Source: Polyangia bacterium
GTDB lineage: Bacteria > Myxococcota_A > Polyangia > Fen-1088
Assembly (NCBI GenBank): GCA_036268875.1
Contig: DATATI010000083.1
Location: 248,001-312,000 of the forward strand
Direction: 5' to 3'
DNA: 64,000 bases
How positions within the stretch are numbered: the stretch's first letter is position 1; each line of letters begins with the position of its first letter. The notes beneath the pieces are model-generated. The model saw only the letters and a program-made list of their open reading frames with translations. It was not told the DNA's origin and ran no database searches. The translations under genes were made by a program, and so were the position numbers. Positions 43,592 to 52,090 of this stretch are shown here, one piece after another.

Positions 43592-45016
43592 ATGCTGTTC
43601 TCCGAGCCTGTCTTTGTTTTCTTTTTTCTTCCCGCGGTCCTGCTCGCGTACTTCAGCCTAGGCGAGAAAAGTCGCGACACCGTCCTGCTCGCTTCCAGTC
43701 TGATCTTCTACGCGTGGGGAGAACACGGGTACGTCCTGGTCCTCGTCGCATCAATCTTCCTCAACTGGCTCTGCGGGTTGGGCGCGGCCCCTGGCCCAGG
43801 GAAAAATAGATCACGCGGCAGTCTCCTCGTCGCCATCACGGGCAACCTGCTGCTTCTCATTTTTTTCAAATACACGAACTTCCTTGTCGCCAACCTGAAC
43901 GTCCTGCTCCTGCGCCTGCACAGTCCGCTGCTTGCCGTGCGCCCCATCCACTTGCCGATCGGAATCTCTTTCTTCGCATTCCAAGGAATGTCCTACGTCA
44001 TTGACGTCTATCGCGGCACCGTCCCACCGCAGAAGAGCCTCCTCAAGATCGCCATGTACAAGTCCTTCTTTCCCCAGCTGATCGCCGGTCCCATCGTTCG
44101 CTACGTCGACGTCAAACCTCAAATCGAACGCCGGACGATCGGCTTTGACGATTTCGCGGCCGGCATCCAAAGATTCATTGTTGGTCTCGCAAAGAAGATG
44201 ATCGTTGCCAACGTGGTGGCCAGGCCCACCGACGCGATCTTCGCGCTGCCGGTAAGCCAACTCAGCGCTTCACTGGCCTGGGTTGCGGTGATCGGATATG
44301 CCCTGCAAATCTATTTCGACTTCTCGGCATATTCCGATATGGCGATAGGACTGGGACGGATGTTTGGTTTTCGCTTCTTGGAGAACTTCAACTACCCGTA
44401 CATCGCGACCAGCATGACCGAGTTTTGGCGTCGCTGGCACATCTCGCTGTCCTCGTGGTTTCGTGACTATCTCTACATACCCCTGGGCGGCAATCGGGTC
44501 TCGGTGGGCCGCCAGTACGCCAATTTGATGGTGGTCTTCGCGCTGTGCGGGCTGTGGCATGGCGCGAGTTGGAACTTCGTGATCTGGGGTCTTTTCCACG
44601 GCGTATTTCTCACCCTTGAACGGCTTGCGGCGCGAAAGCAGATCTCGATGCCCTTTCGCAGCTTGCGTCACGTTTACGTTATTTTGGTCGTCCTCGTGAG
44701 CTGGGTCTTTTTCCGCGCGGAGACAGCGGCGTTGGCGCTGTCGTTCATTGGCGCGATGGTCGGCATGACTCATCACGGACAGGTCATGCCCGGGCTGCGC
44801 GTGTTCGTCGACACCGAAGTGGTCACTGTGGTGATCCTCGGGATCATCGGTTCGACCCCCGTGCTGCCGGCTATCAAGCGGCGATGGGAACGTTCCGACT
44901 GGCTCGGTCAATGGCGCGAAGCGGCCGGATTGCTCGGACTGATGGGGGTCTTCGTTTACTGCGTGATGCTGATGGCGGCGGGCTCTTACAGCCCATTCAT
45001 CTACTTTCGGTTCTAA
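43592..45016 (+). CDS. MBOAT-family O-acyltransferase (AlgI-like)
   Basis: 474-residue multispanning membrane protein of the MBOAT family, as AlgI, which moves acetyl groups across the inner membrane for polysaccharide O-acetylation. It has MLFSEPVFVFFFLPAVLLAY at the N-terminus, SFFPQLIAGPIVRYVDV, FWRRWHISLSSWFRDYLYIP and LCGLWHGASWNFVIWG, the last holding the invariant catalytic His near residue 324. About eleven hydrophobic segments are seen. It is divergent from the kinase gene and directly abuts the AlgJ/AlgX-like gene (no base between stop and start). Confidence 0.95.
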   Translation: MLFSEPVFVFFFLPAVLLAYFSLGEKSRDTVLLASSLIFYAWGEHGYVLVLVASIFLNWLCGLGAAPGPGKNRSRGSLLVAITGNLLLLIFFKYTNFLVANLNVLLLRLHSPLLAVRPIHLPIGISFFAFQGMSYVIDVYRGTVPPQKSLLKIAMYKSFFPQLIAGPIVRYVDVKPQIERRTIGFDDFAAGIQRFIVGLAKKMIVANVVARPTDAIFALPVSQLSASLAWVAVIGYALQIYFDFSAYSDMAIGLGRMFGFRFLENFNYPYIATSMTEFWRRWHISLSSWFRDYLYIPLGGNRVSVGRQYANLMVVFALCGLWHGASWNFVIWGLFHGVFLTLERLAARKQISMPFRSLRHVYVILVVLVSWVFFRAETAALALSFIGAMVGMTHHGQVMPGLRVFVDTEVVTVVILGIIGSTPVLPAIKRRWERSDWLGQWREAAGLLGLMGVFVYCVMLMAAGSYSPFIYFRF

Positions 45017-46198
45017 ATGGACGCACCCGCGACAACGGCCCGCTCCAGACGATGGAACCGTGCGTTGACCTGGGTCTTCCTGGCGGCATTGGTGGCTCCC
45101 ACCCTCGATCTGATCTTCAAATGGGATCCTTATCCGTCTCCGCTGCGCGACCCGGTGCCTTTCCCCTCGTTTCGCGCCACGGCATCGTTGCGGCGTCTTC
45201 CGGGACAGCTGGCCTGGTATCTGAAGGAGAGCATGGGATTTCGGGGATCGTTGGTCCGGACCCGCGCCTCAATCGCCTGGAGCCTGGGTGTCTCGCCCGC
45301 GCCGGAGTCAGTGGTTCGCGCCGATCCATGGCTGTTTCTTCGGACAGAACGAGTCATCGACGACTTCCGGCGTGTCGAGCCCTTCACGGAGGCTCAATTG
45401 CAAGGGTGGCGATCGACCTTCGAGGCCCGAGCGGCCTGGCTGGCCAAGAGGGGGAGCCATTACCTCATCGTCGTCGCCCCCAACAAAGAGACTGTCTATG
45501 CCGACGCCGTTCCGCGCTGGTTCACGCGCCTGCCCGGGCCCTCGCGGCTGGAGCAGCTGAAGCAGTACCTGGCGACAACGACGAATCTCGATTTCCTCGA
45601 TCTGTCCGCCACCCTCATGGCACACAAGACCGACGCGAGGCTTTACCACTTCACCGATACGCATTGGAACGACAACGGCGCCTTCGTCGCCTACCGAGCC
45701 ATTTCAGAACGCCTGGAGCAATGGTTCCCGCGGATCCGGACGCTCGATGCGCGAGACCTGACTCACGAAATGCAACTGACCCCCGGCGGCGACCTCGCCA
45801 GGATGTGCGGTCTCAAGCGCGATCGACTCGAGCCTCAAGAATGGCTTTCCCTTTCGCCCACGGTCATTCCCTCGACGTTCGCGGACGGATCGCCAATCAC
45901 CTTCGAGCGGATGGACGTGCGCGGGAGGCAGCTCTTCGAAACCCGCAGTCCCTCTGGCGAAGTTCCCTCGGCGACGATCCTTCGGGATTCTTTCGGCGAG
46001 GCGCTGATCCCGTACCTGTCGCGGCACTTTCAGACCGCCACCTGGATCTGGACGTATGACTTTCCGTCCGAATTAATCGATGCGCAGCGTCCCCGGCTGG
46101 TGATTGAGGAGCTCGTCGAGCGAAAATTGATGGTGCTCGAGCCCACGAATTCGGCGACTGTCGAGTCATCGGAGGGCAACACCGCCTCGGATCAGTAA
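45017..46198 (+). CDS. AlgJ/AlgX-like polysaccharide O-acetyltransferase
   Basis: 393 residues with one N-terminal membrane helix (ALTWVFLAALVAPTLDLIF) and a periplasmic SGNH-type domain. The family triad is visible: Asp-x-His in FTDTHWNDNGAF (about residues 213-216) and the nucleophile Ser in ILRDSFGEAL (about 323). It would take the acetyl group delivered by the MBOAT partner encoded immediately upstream and put it on the nascent polymer. Its last seven bases overlap the end of the convergent priming-transferase gene. Confidence 0.9.
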   Translation: MDAPATTARSRRWNRALTWVFLAALVAPTLDLIFKWDPYPSPLRDPVPFPSFRATASLRRLPGQLAWYLKESMGFRGSLVRTRASIAWSLGVSPAPESVVRADPWLFLRTERVIDDFRRVEPFTEAQLQGWRSTFEARAAWLAKRGSHYLIVVAPNKETVYADAVPRWFTRLPGPSRLEQLKQYLATTTNLDFLDLSATLMAHKTDARLYHFTDTHWNDNGAFVAYRAISERLEQWFPRIRTLDARDLTHEMQLTPGGDLARMCGLKRDRLEPQEWLSLSPTVIPSTFADGSPITFERMDVRGRQLFETRSPSGEVPSATILRDSFGEALIPYLSRHFQTATWIWTYDFPSELIDAQRPRLVIEELVERKLMVLEPTNSATVESSEGNTASDQ

Positions 46199-47592
46199 GT
46201 GTTGCGGTTCTTTCTCCACTCGATGGCCGTCTTTAGAATGATTTTCACGTCCCACAGGAGAGTCCAGTTCTGGATGTACTCCAGGTCGTGCTCAACGCGC
46301 TTGGCCATTCGGGAGACCTCGGGTGTCTCACCGCGCCAGCCATTCACCTGCGCCCATCCCGTGATGCCCGGTTTGACCTTGTGTCGCAGCATGTACCCAT
46401 GAATCAACGCTCGGTATTCTTCGTTATGTGCAACAGCGTGCGGACGCGGACCGACGATCGACATTTCGCCACGCAACACTTGAAAGAACTGCGGCAATTC
46501 ATCCAGCGACGTTCGCCGCAGGAATCGCCCAAAACGGGTGACGCGCGGATCGTTGCGAGATGCCTGCCGGATCTCATCGCCGTCTTCGCAGACCGTCATC
46601 GTCCTGAATTTCAAGACCCGGATCTGTTTGCCGTTAAGACCGTAGCGTCGTTGTCGGAAGAAGATGGGGCCCTTGGACGTCAGCTTGATTCCAATCGCCA
46701 CAAACAAGATCGGAATTGCGATCAAGGCAATAATCAGCGAGCCTGCAACCAGGTCTTCGAGCCGCTTGAGAGCACCGGTCACGCCCTGAAAAGGCGTCTC
46801 GTAGATGCTGACCACCGGAAGGTTTCCAAGTTGGGTCCAATGCGCGTGCCGCAGATCAAAGGTGAAGAAATCGGCGGCCAGGTAAACGCTGGCGGTCGTA
46901 TCGGCCAGTTCGCGCACGATCTGGCCGATCCGCAACTCGGCGCGCAACGGCAGCCCGATGTAAACGATGTCGATGGCCCCGTTGCGGCAAGCCCGGATCA
47001 GTTCGCTGGAGCTGCCACCATAAGAGGGGCCGGAACGGCCGAACGGGTGGCGTCGCTCTTCGGAGCGGTCGTCGAAGACACCGACGATGTCCATCCCCAG
47101 CCACGGCCGCTCCTTGATTCGTTCGCACAGCGTTTCGGAACCGGCGGTGGCGCCGAGGATACCGACCCGTTTGATGTTGCGGCCTTGCAGGCGAAGATAC
47201 GAAACGATGAGCCGACCAAGAAGGCGCCACCCGCAGATGAACAGCGGGGCGAGCAAGAACCAGCCGAACGAAACAACCCGCGAGTAGTGAGTCGAGGTCT
47301 TGGAGGCGAAGGCGAGCAAGATAAGGATCGGAAAAACAACCACCCAAGCGGCAACCGCCTGCCGCAGCTCTCGCCCGAGGCGCTCAGAACGCCACGATCG
47401 ATATAGCCCCATCAACTGGCCGGCGATCCCGAACATCAGCACTCCCAGTGCGCTGGCGTTCGTCATCTCTAGATTCCAGTATTGAGAATAGGCCTGACAA
47501 GCCAGCCAATGAGTGGCAACGATCATCAGTCCGTCGATGACGCGCTGAATGCCCCCCAGCAAGTCATCATCTCTTAACGACACGCCTCGCAT
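46192..47592 (-). CDS. Polyprenyl-phosphate sugar phosphotransferase (priming enzyme, WcaJ/WbaP type)
   Basis: 466 residues from the ATG; a GTG one codon earlier is possible. Four N-terminal membrane helices, a CoA-binding-like Rossmann region (KRVGILGATAGSETLCERI), a fifth helix (LIIALIAIPILFVAIGIKL) and the C-terminal catalytic domain: FFRQRRYGLNGKQIRVLKFRTM, SLDELPQFFQVLRGEMSIVG, GPRPHAVAHNEEYR and HKVKPGITGWAQVNGWRGET. It transfers the first sugar-1-phosphate to undecaprenyl phosphate and so starts repeat-unit synthesis on the inner membrane. A 17-bp tandem duplication covers its start region. Confidence 0.96.
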   Translation of the reverse strand: MRGVSLRDDDLLGGIQRVIDGLMIVATHWLACQAYSQYWNLEMTNASALGVLMFGIAGQLMGLYRSWRSERLGRELRQAVAAWVVVFPILILLAFASKTSTHYSRVVSFGWFLLAPLFICGWRLLGRLIVSYLRLQGRNIKRVGILGATAGSETLCERIKERPWLGMDIVGVFDDRSEERRHPFGRSGPSYGGSSSELIRACRNGAIDIVYIGLPLRAELRIGQIVRELADTTASVYLAADFFTFDLRHAHWTQLGNLPVVSIYETPFQGVTGALKRLEDLVAGSLIIALIAIPILFVAIGIKLTSKGPIFFRQRRYGLNGKQIRVLKFRTMTVCEDGDEIRQASRNDPRVTRFGRFLRRTSLDELPQFFQVLRGEMSIVGPRPHAVAHNEEYRALIHGYMLRHKVKPGITGWAQVNGWRGETPEVSRMAKRVEHDLEYIQNWTLLWDVKIILKTAIEWRKNRNTY

Positions 47593-47614
47593 CACAGCAC
47601 GCCTCGAATCACAC
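47581..47614. repeat. 17-bp tandem near-duplicate at a start codon
   Basis: Units 47581-47597 and 47598-47614 differ at two positions (CACGCCTCGCATCACAG / CACGCCTCGAATCACAC). The copies cover the first codons and immediate upstream of the priming-transferase gene; the upstream copy lost the ATG. Confidence 0.7.
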
Positions 47615-47992
47615 TGTGCACTTTGACAGTCACGCAGCGCCTGTCAATGGGATTGAAAGCCAGCCCACAAGTATTAACAGTGCACTGACCAGAACGGAAC
47701 AATAAGGATGAATTCCTGATCCACTCTGCAGAAATTCCGCCTGTTAGATCGGGGTCACACGAAGCATAGGTTTTCCGAAAATGTGAATGTGCGGTTAATG
47801 CGGCGATCAATGCAGAGATCGGGCGCTGATCCCTGCGATTCCGGAAGCAACCTGCAGACGCCTTGCGCCACCTGGCGAGTACCTGTCGCAGAGGATCTGG
47901 CGAGTCAGCCCCCCTCTGAGGAACCCGAATCTGCAGTCGTCTTGGGTCGGCGCGACGGCGTCTCTCGCCAGCCGAGTGTCGATTCCAGATAT
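47596..47992 (-). promoter_or_regulatory. Gene-free 397-bp leader of the priming-transferase gene with inverted repeats
   Basis: No credible gene. The region is visibly richer in A and T than its neighbours and contains an inverted repeat TTGACAG-N11-CTGTCAA (47623-47647), a perfect 10-bp palindrome CAGTGCACTG (47678-47687) and a second GTGCAC core (47616-47621). No clear -35/-10 pair is visible on the minus strand. It is the largest gap inside the polysaccharide locus and probably the main control region for the priming enzyme. Confidence 0.5.
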
Positions 47993-48778
47993 TCAGCGAG
48001 TCTTCGGGTCGTGAAAATCCAGGCGGGCGCCCGTCGGGAGCGGCCGCTCGCACCTGAAAATCACGTCGTCCCAAAGGCCCTGGCTGGCCATTTGGCCCAC
48101 GTCCATCAGATCGCGCGGCCGCACCTCGGTGACCTCGAAACCCGCCTCGCGCAAACGGTCCGTCACGTCGCGGCCATAAACGCGCAGATGATCGAACTGG
48201 CCGAAGCGGCGCTCGCGCTCCTTCGGGTCGGTGACAGCGGGATCCTCATCCGTGTGAGCCATCTCCCCGGACAGGGGCACCTGGATGTACGCCACCCCCC
48301 CGGGCCGCAGAACCCGCAACAGCTCGCGCATGGCCTTGCGATCATCGGGAACATGCTCAAGAACGTGGCTGCAGACAATCGCTCCGAAGCATCCGTCTTC
48401 GAAAGTCGTCGCCGTGATGTCGACATGGAAATCGACGCCCGGTGCGCCCTGATCTGCAGTGACGTAGCGAGCGACCCGGGGGTCGCGCTGGAAACGGGAC
48501 CGCAGGCACCACTCGGGCGCGAAGTGCAGAAGGTCGACGGATTTGCTCCCCGCCTTCCATTGCTGTGAAAGGTACAACCAGAGGAATCGGTGCCGGGGAT
48601 CCGACCCGCAGTAAGGGCAAGCGCCGATCAGCGGGTCCTTTCGCCAGGTGCGAAAACTGCGCTCGCAGGTCGGGCAGGCAGCGCCGTTGCCCGCGTACAG
48701 GTACTGGAAGACGAAACGGCGTGCGCTCCGGAACACCGGGCTCAGCCATCTCACATAGCGATAAGGACTCTTGGACAA
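47993..48778 (-). CDS. Class I SAM-dependent methyltransferase with N-terminal zinc ribbon
   Basis: 261 residues. Two CxxC pairs (CPTCERSFR, CPYCGSDPRHR) near residues 35-60 form a probable zinc ribbon, as in several sugar- or lipid-modifying methyltransferases. The Rossmann domain lacks a textbook glycine motif I but has VDLLHFAPEWCL, a VDFHVDITATTFED acidic loop, FGAIVCSHVLEHVPDD (motif with HVLEH) and ELLRVLRPGGVAYIQVPL, the ubiE/type-11 signature. It likely methylates the polysaccharide or its lipid carrier. The start is a TTG, 9 bp after the upstream acyltransferase gene; a GTG eight codons later is an alternative. Confidence 0.88.
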   Translation of the reverse strand: MSKSPYRYVRWLSPVFRSARRFVFQYLYAGNGAACPTCERSFRTWRKDPLIGACPYCGSDPRHRFLWLYLSQQWKAGSKSVDLLHFAPEWCLRSRFQRDPRVARYVTADQGAPGVDFHVDITATTFEDGCFGAIVCSHVLEHVPDDRKAMRELLRVLRPGGVAYIQVPLSGEMAHTDEDPAVTDPKERERRFGQFDHLRVYGRDVTDRLREAGFEVTEVRPRDLMDVGQMASQGLWDDVIFRCERPLPTGARLDFHDPKTR

Positions 48779-48787
48779 TGGGTATCT

Positions 48788-49456
48788 TTAGGTTGCGCGT
48801 TCCCTGTCGGGCCGAGGGCCCTCGACCACCTTGGACAGCTCCACCAGACGCGCGGGATTCCCCAGAACCATGGCACCGGCGGGCACATCTTGGGCCACCA
48901 CGGTGTTCGGCCCGATGAAGGCGTCGTCGCCTATCGAGATGTCGCCAACAATGCAAGCACCCGGACCGATCTCGACCCGGCTGCCGATGATCGGCGATCG
49001 GTCGGCTCCCTTGCGAATGAGGCCGATGGTCGCGCAGTGGCGGATGGTGACATCGTCGCCCATCGCCCGAGCCCCCAGGAAAAACCCGCCGTGATGCAAA
49101 ATTCGCAACCTGCGCCCGATGCGTGCGTTGTAAGGCAAGTCAATGGCCCACAGCGCGATCACCACCTGATGCGCCAAACGGTAGGCCACGGTGAGCGGCG
49201 GCCGCAGGGCGCGAGGTTTGACCGACATGCGCCAGTTGCCGAACCGAGACACGGCCACTGCCCAGAAGCCCGGCGACAGCAGGCTGCGGCCATGAGTGTC
49301 GAAGTCCTCGGCCAGCAGGGCCGGGAAACTGATCCCGGTCGGGTTCTGATTCTTGTCGCCCAGAGGAAGCGCCTGGCCCGGGACACTTTTGAACGACTCA
49401 GCCTCGGGCGAGGTGGGGGAAGAAAATGAGGGAGCCGGTTGAATTGTCGGCTTCAT
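48788..49456 (-). CDS. Left-handed beta-helix acyltransferase (serine-acetyltransferase-like)
   Basis: 222 residues. After a 30-residue polar N-terminus comes a helical segment (ALLAEDFDTHGRSLLSPGFW) and then hexapeptide repeats: IGRRLRILHHGGFFLGARAM, IGSRVEIGPGACIVGDISIG and DDAFIGPNTVVAQDVPAGAM, ending VLGNPARLV. This is the CysE-like class that uses acyl-CoA. It resembles closely the C-terminal module of the next gene upstream, so the two are tandem paralogues. Probable role: acetylation of a sugar in the polysaccharide repeat unit. Confidence 0.88.
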   Translation of the reverse strand: MKPTIQPAPSFSSPTSPEAESFKSVPGQALPLGDKNQNPTGISFPALLAEDFDTHGRSLLSPGFWAVAVSRFGNWRMSVKPRALRPPLTVAYRLAHQVVIALWAIDLPYNARIGRRLRILHHGGFFLGARAMGDDVTIRHCATIGLIRKGADRSPIIGSRVEIGPGACIVGDISIGDDAFIGPNTVVAQDVPAGAMVLGNPARLVELSKVVEGPRPDRERAT

Positions 49457-49469
49457 GGTGACGTGACCG

Positions 49470-51074
49470 TCATGTCGGAACAATCCGCGCTGGCACGCCA
49501 AGGACCGTGGCGTTGGGCGGCACGTTCTTGAGCACCACGGAGTTCGCGCCGACGACCGCGCCCCGGCCCACGCGCACGCCACCGAGGACGCACACGCCCG
49601 ATCCGATATCAGCGCCATCTTCGATAGTGGGCAACTCCACTCCGCCGCTGGCGGCAGTCTCGGCCGACACCGGGCGCCTGTCGCGCAATGGCCCAAAGGT
49701 CGTGTCGTGGCGGAGGTGCACGTCGTTGCCGATCGATTTGGCTGTCAGCAACATCGATCCGTTGTGCCAGAGACGAACTCGTCGGCCGAGGGCCACGGTG
49801 CGGGGCAGGTGAATTCCCCAAATCCAGTCGATGCCGGTGAACAGGGCACGGTAGGCGATGTCGAGCACGGCCCGCTCGGCGCGCGGTCGACTCTGGTCCA
49901 ACGCGCGAGCGCCGATCCGATGGGTGGCGACCGCCCAAAAACCGGGCGCGGTCAGATCGCGGTCATGGGTCGCGAAGTCCTCGGCCAGCAGCTGCAACGT
50001 CGAACGGGTTTCAGGTGTCGAGGCTTGTTCCGTCATCGTGCTGTCGCTCATCTCTTGAGAACGCAGGTTCGGTTTACGGCTCCCCAAGATGGGATCCGGA
50101 ACGTCACGGTTCTGCTCAGCATAGGGCGGCGGCCCCAGCAGGTGTCGCAAGCCAAACATGGCGAGCTGTCGTCCGATCCGGGGTCGGGTCGCGGAATTTC
50201 CAGATTCAAGCGCAGCCCTGAGCCGGTAGATCGCATGCCCAGCGAGCCAGGCCGCATCGCCCGCAGCGGCGTAGGCCTGCCCGTGGTGCTTGACCCAGTA
50301 ACGCCGGCGCGATTCGAACCAATAGCGAGGCATGGCACGAGATTCATCGGCCATTCCCGTCGCCAGCGAGCCGATGTGAGTGATGGGAGCATCGGCGACA
50401 TAATAGACTTTCCAGCCAGCACATTTCAGTCGGCGTGCGAAATCGATCTCTTCGAAGTAGAGGAAAAAGCCCTGGTCGAACCAGCCACCGTCGGTGAAGA
50501 CTTCGGTGCGCACGAGCATGCTGGTGCCTGGCACCCAGTCGACCTCCGACGTGTGGGTAGGCTGCAATGAAACGATGTGGCGTTTCAGAAGCTTGGAAAG
50601 GGGTCCGGTGCGGGCGGTCCCTTCGAGCTCGCCCCAAATGGAAGGAAACCGAAAGGCCTGACCCTGCACCTCGCCGCCGGGCGCATGGATCAAACTGCCG
50701 GCCAACCCGACCGGCGGGTGATTCTCCATGAATTTGTGCAGTGTGGCCAACGAGCCCGGATCCGCCAGCGCATCTGGGTTCAACACATAGATATAGCGAG
50801 GAGGTTCAGGCGCAGACAGCGCGTGGCGAACGCCGACGTTGATGCCGAAACCATAACCTCCGTTGTGCGCCGCATCGACCAGGGCAACCCGCCCTCCCCT
50901 GAAAAATTCCTGGAACGCTTCCCGCAGTCGTGGGAGGGAGTCGTCGCCTGAAGCGTTATCGACAATCACCAGCGAGGATCCGGGGATCGTCTCGAGGTCG
51001 ACGAGAAGCGCCCGAGCCGCCGCGATGGTGGCGGCGGCGGTTCGGAAGTTGACGATGATGGCCGCGATACTCAC
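49470..51074 (-). CDS. Family 2 glycosyltransferase fused to a beta-helix acyltransferase
   Basis: 534 residues in one frame. Residues 1-300 are a GT2 (rhamnosyltransferase-like) domain: AIIVNFRTAAATIAAARAL, VDNASGDDSLPRLREAF, AHNGGYGFGINVGVRHAL, IYVLNPDALADPGSL (NPD in place of DxD) and FFLYFEEIDFARRLKCAGW. Residues 342-534 are a CysE-like hexapeptide module (LQLLAEDFATHDRDLTAPGF, IGNDVHLRHDTTFG, IGSGVCVLGGVRVGRGAVVG). The GTG start overlaps the stop of the GT2 gene upstream (GTGA). The second module has an internal ATG (near residue 342), so a separately translated acyltransferase is also possible. Sugar addition and acetylation would be linked. Confidence 0.9.
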   Translation of the reverse strand: MSIAAIIVNFRTAAATIAAARALLVDLETIPGSSLVIVDNASGDDSLPRLREAFQEFFRGGRVALVDAAHNGGYGFGINVGVRHALSAPEPPRYIYVLNPDALADPGSLATLHKFMENHPPVGLAGSLIHAPGGEVQGQAFRFPSIWGELEGTARTGPLSKLLKRHIVSLQPTHTSEVDWVPGTSMLVRTEVFTDGGWFDQGFFLYFEEIDFARRLKCAGWKVYYVADAPITHIGSLATGMADESRAMPRYWFESRRRYWVKHHGQAYAAAGDAAWLAGHAIYRLRAALESGNSATRPRIGRQLAMFGLRHLLGPPPYAEQNRDVPDPILGSRKPNLRSQEMSDSTMTEQASTPETRSTLQLLAEDFATHDRDLTAPGFWAVATHRIGARALDQSRPRAERAVLDIAYRALFTGIDWIWGIHLPRTVALGRRVRLWHNGSMLLTAKSIGNDVHLRHDTTFGPLRDRRPVSAETAASGGVELPTIEDGADIGSGVCVLGGVRVGRGAVVGANSVVLKNVPPNATVLGVPARIVPT

Positions 51075-52090
51075 GAACCCACCCTCTTGTATTCGATGAG
51101 CCCAGCCCGACGCCCACCAAGTCGCAAGGCCCAATATCGAATCTGTCCCCATCCTTGCGGCAGTTTGCTCAGCACCGTGTAGCGGGCGTAGAGGGCGGCG
51201 TCGTCTCGGGAGAAACCACGCTGACGCATGGTCCGTAAGATCCGTCGACCGAGGAGAAAGTAACCGCCGCCGACCAGACCCAAGCTCATCCCGAGGGTGG
51301 GCAGCGCCATCCCCACGGCGGCCGTCGGCGCGCCGACGCCCCAGAACCAGTTGCTGCGCGCCGCGCGCACCCAGTGCCGTTCGGGTTCGTGCCCATGTCG
51401 CGCGGCGCCCTCGGCGAAGGCGAATCCCGCCCGCACCGAACGCTGCCACCACTGATCGAAGCGCATCATGTCCGCATCGTGCAGGGTCATCTCTGCATCG
51501 ACGCGCAAGATTTTCCATCCCCGCTGGCGCAACCGCAGGCACAAGTCCGGCTCCTCGCCGGCGATCAGGTCGTCCTGGTAGCCATTCACCTCGCGCAACG
51601 CTTCCGCCCGCATCATGGCATCACCGCCGCAAGAGTCGGCGCTCCCAATGGGCGTGTTCCATTCGAGGTCGCACAGCCGGTTGTAGACCGACGCTTCGGG
51701 ATGTCGCTCGCGGCGGCGACCACAGACCACCGCCAGCTTTGGATCCCGACGAAGCGTGCTCTGCGCGACCTCCAACCAGCCCGCGACGATCTCGCAATCA
51801 CCGTCGACCAGCTGGATGAGGTCCAGATCGGGCGCCACCTGGCGCAAGCGCGCGATCCCGGCGTTGCGGGCCCGCGCGGCAGTGAACGATAGGTTCTGAT
51901 CGAGACACACCACATCGGCGCCCTGGGCTCGGGCCAGGGCCACGCTGTCATCAGTCGATCCGGAATCGACGTACACCACACGCGCAACCCGACCAACCAG
52001 CGAGGCCAGGCAGCGACGCAGGCGTTCGCCCTCGTTACGTCCGATGGCGACGACACCGACGCGCGTCATGGTCTTTGACTCTTCATTCAT
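51071..52090 (-). CDS. Family 2 glycosyltransferase
   Basis: 339 residues. N-terminal GT-A fold with VGVVAIGRNEGERLRRCLAS, VVYVDSGSTDDSVALARAQG, LIQLVDGDCEIVAGWL (DGDC as the metal-binding motif) and IAGEEPDLCLRLRQRGW. The C-terminal part has two hydrophobic segments (AAVGMALPTLGMSLGLVGGG), suggesting membrane association. The ATG lies within the last codons of the GT4 gene (8-bp overlap); another ATG seven codons later is possible. Likely extends the lipid-linked repeat unit on the cytoplasmic face. Confidence 0.92.
   Translation of the reverse strand: MNEESKTMTRVGVVAIGRNEGERLRRCLASLVGRVARVVYVDSGSTDDSVALARAQGADVVCLDQNLSFTAARARNAGIARLRQVAPDLDLIQLVDGDCEIVAGWLEVAQSTLRRDPKLAVVCGRRRERHPEASVYNRLCDLEWNTPIGSADSCGGDAMMRAEALREVNGYQDDLIAGEEPDLCLRLRQRGWKILRVDAEMTLHDADMMRFDQWWQRSVRAGFAFAEGAARHGHEPERHWVRAARSNWFWGVGAPTAAVGMALPTLGMSLGLVGGGYFLLGRRILRTMRQRGFSRDDAALYARYTVLSKLPQGWGQIRYWALRLGGRRAGLIEYKRVGS

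Noticed and set aside
44884-46059. 391-codon plus-strand frame overlapping the AlgJ/AlgX-like gene
   Set aside because: Arg/Gly/Ser-rich translation without motifs; the other frame has the DTHW and DSF motifs.
47592-48074. 160-codon minus-strand frame filling the gap before the priming transferase
   Set aside because: Overlaps the methyltransferase C-terminus out of frame, atypical composition, no ribosome site; treated as regulatory DNA.
51074-51542. Upstream extension of the GT2-acyltransferase fusion frame
   Set aside because: Lies out of frame inside the neighbouring GT2 gene; translation is Arg-rich without domain. The GTG overlapping that gene's stop is the proper start.
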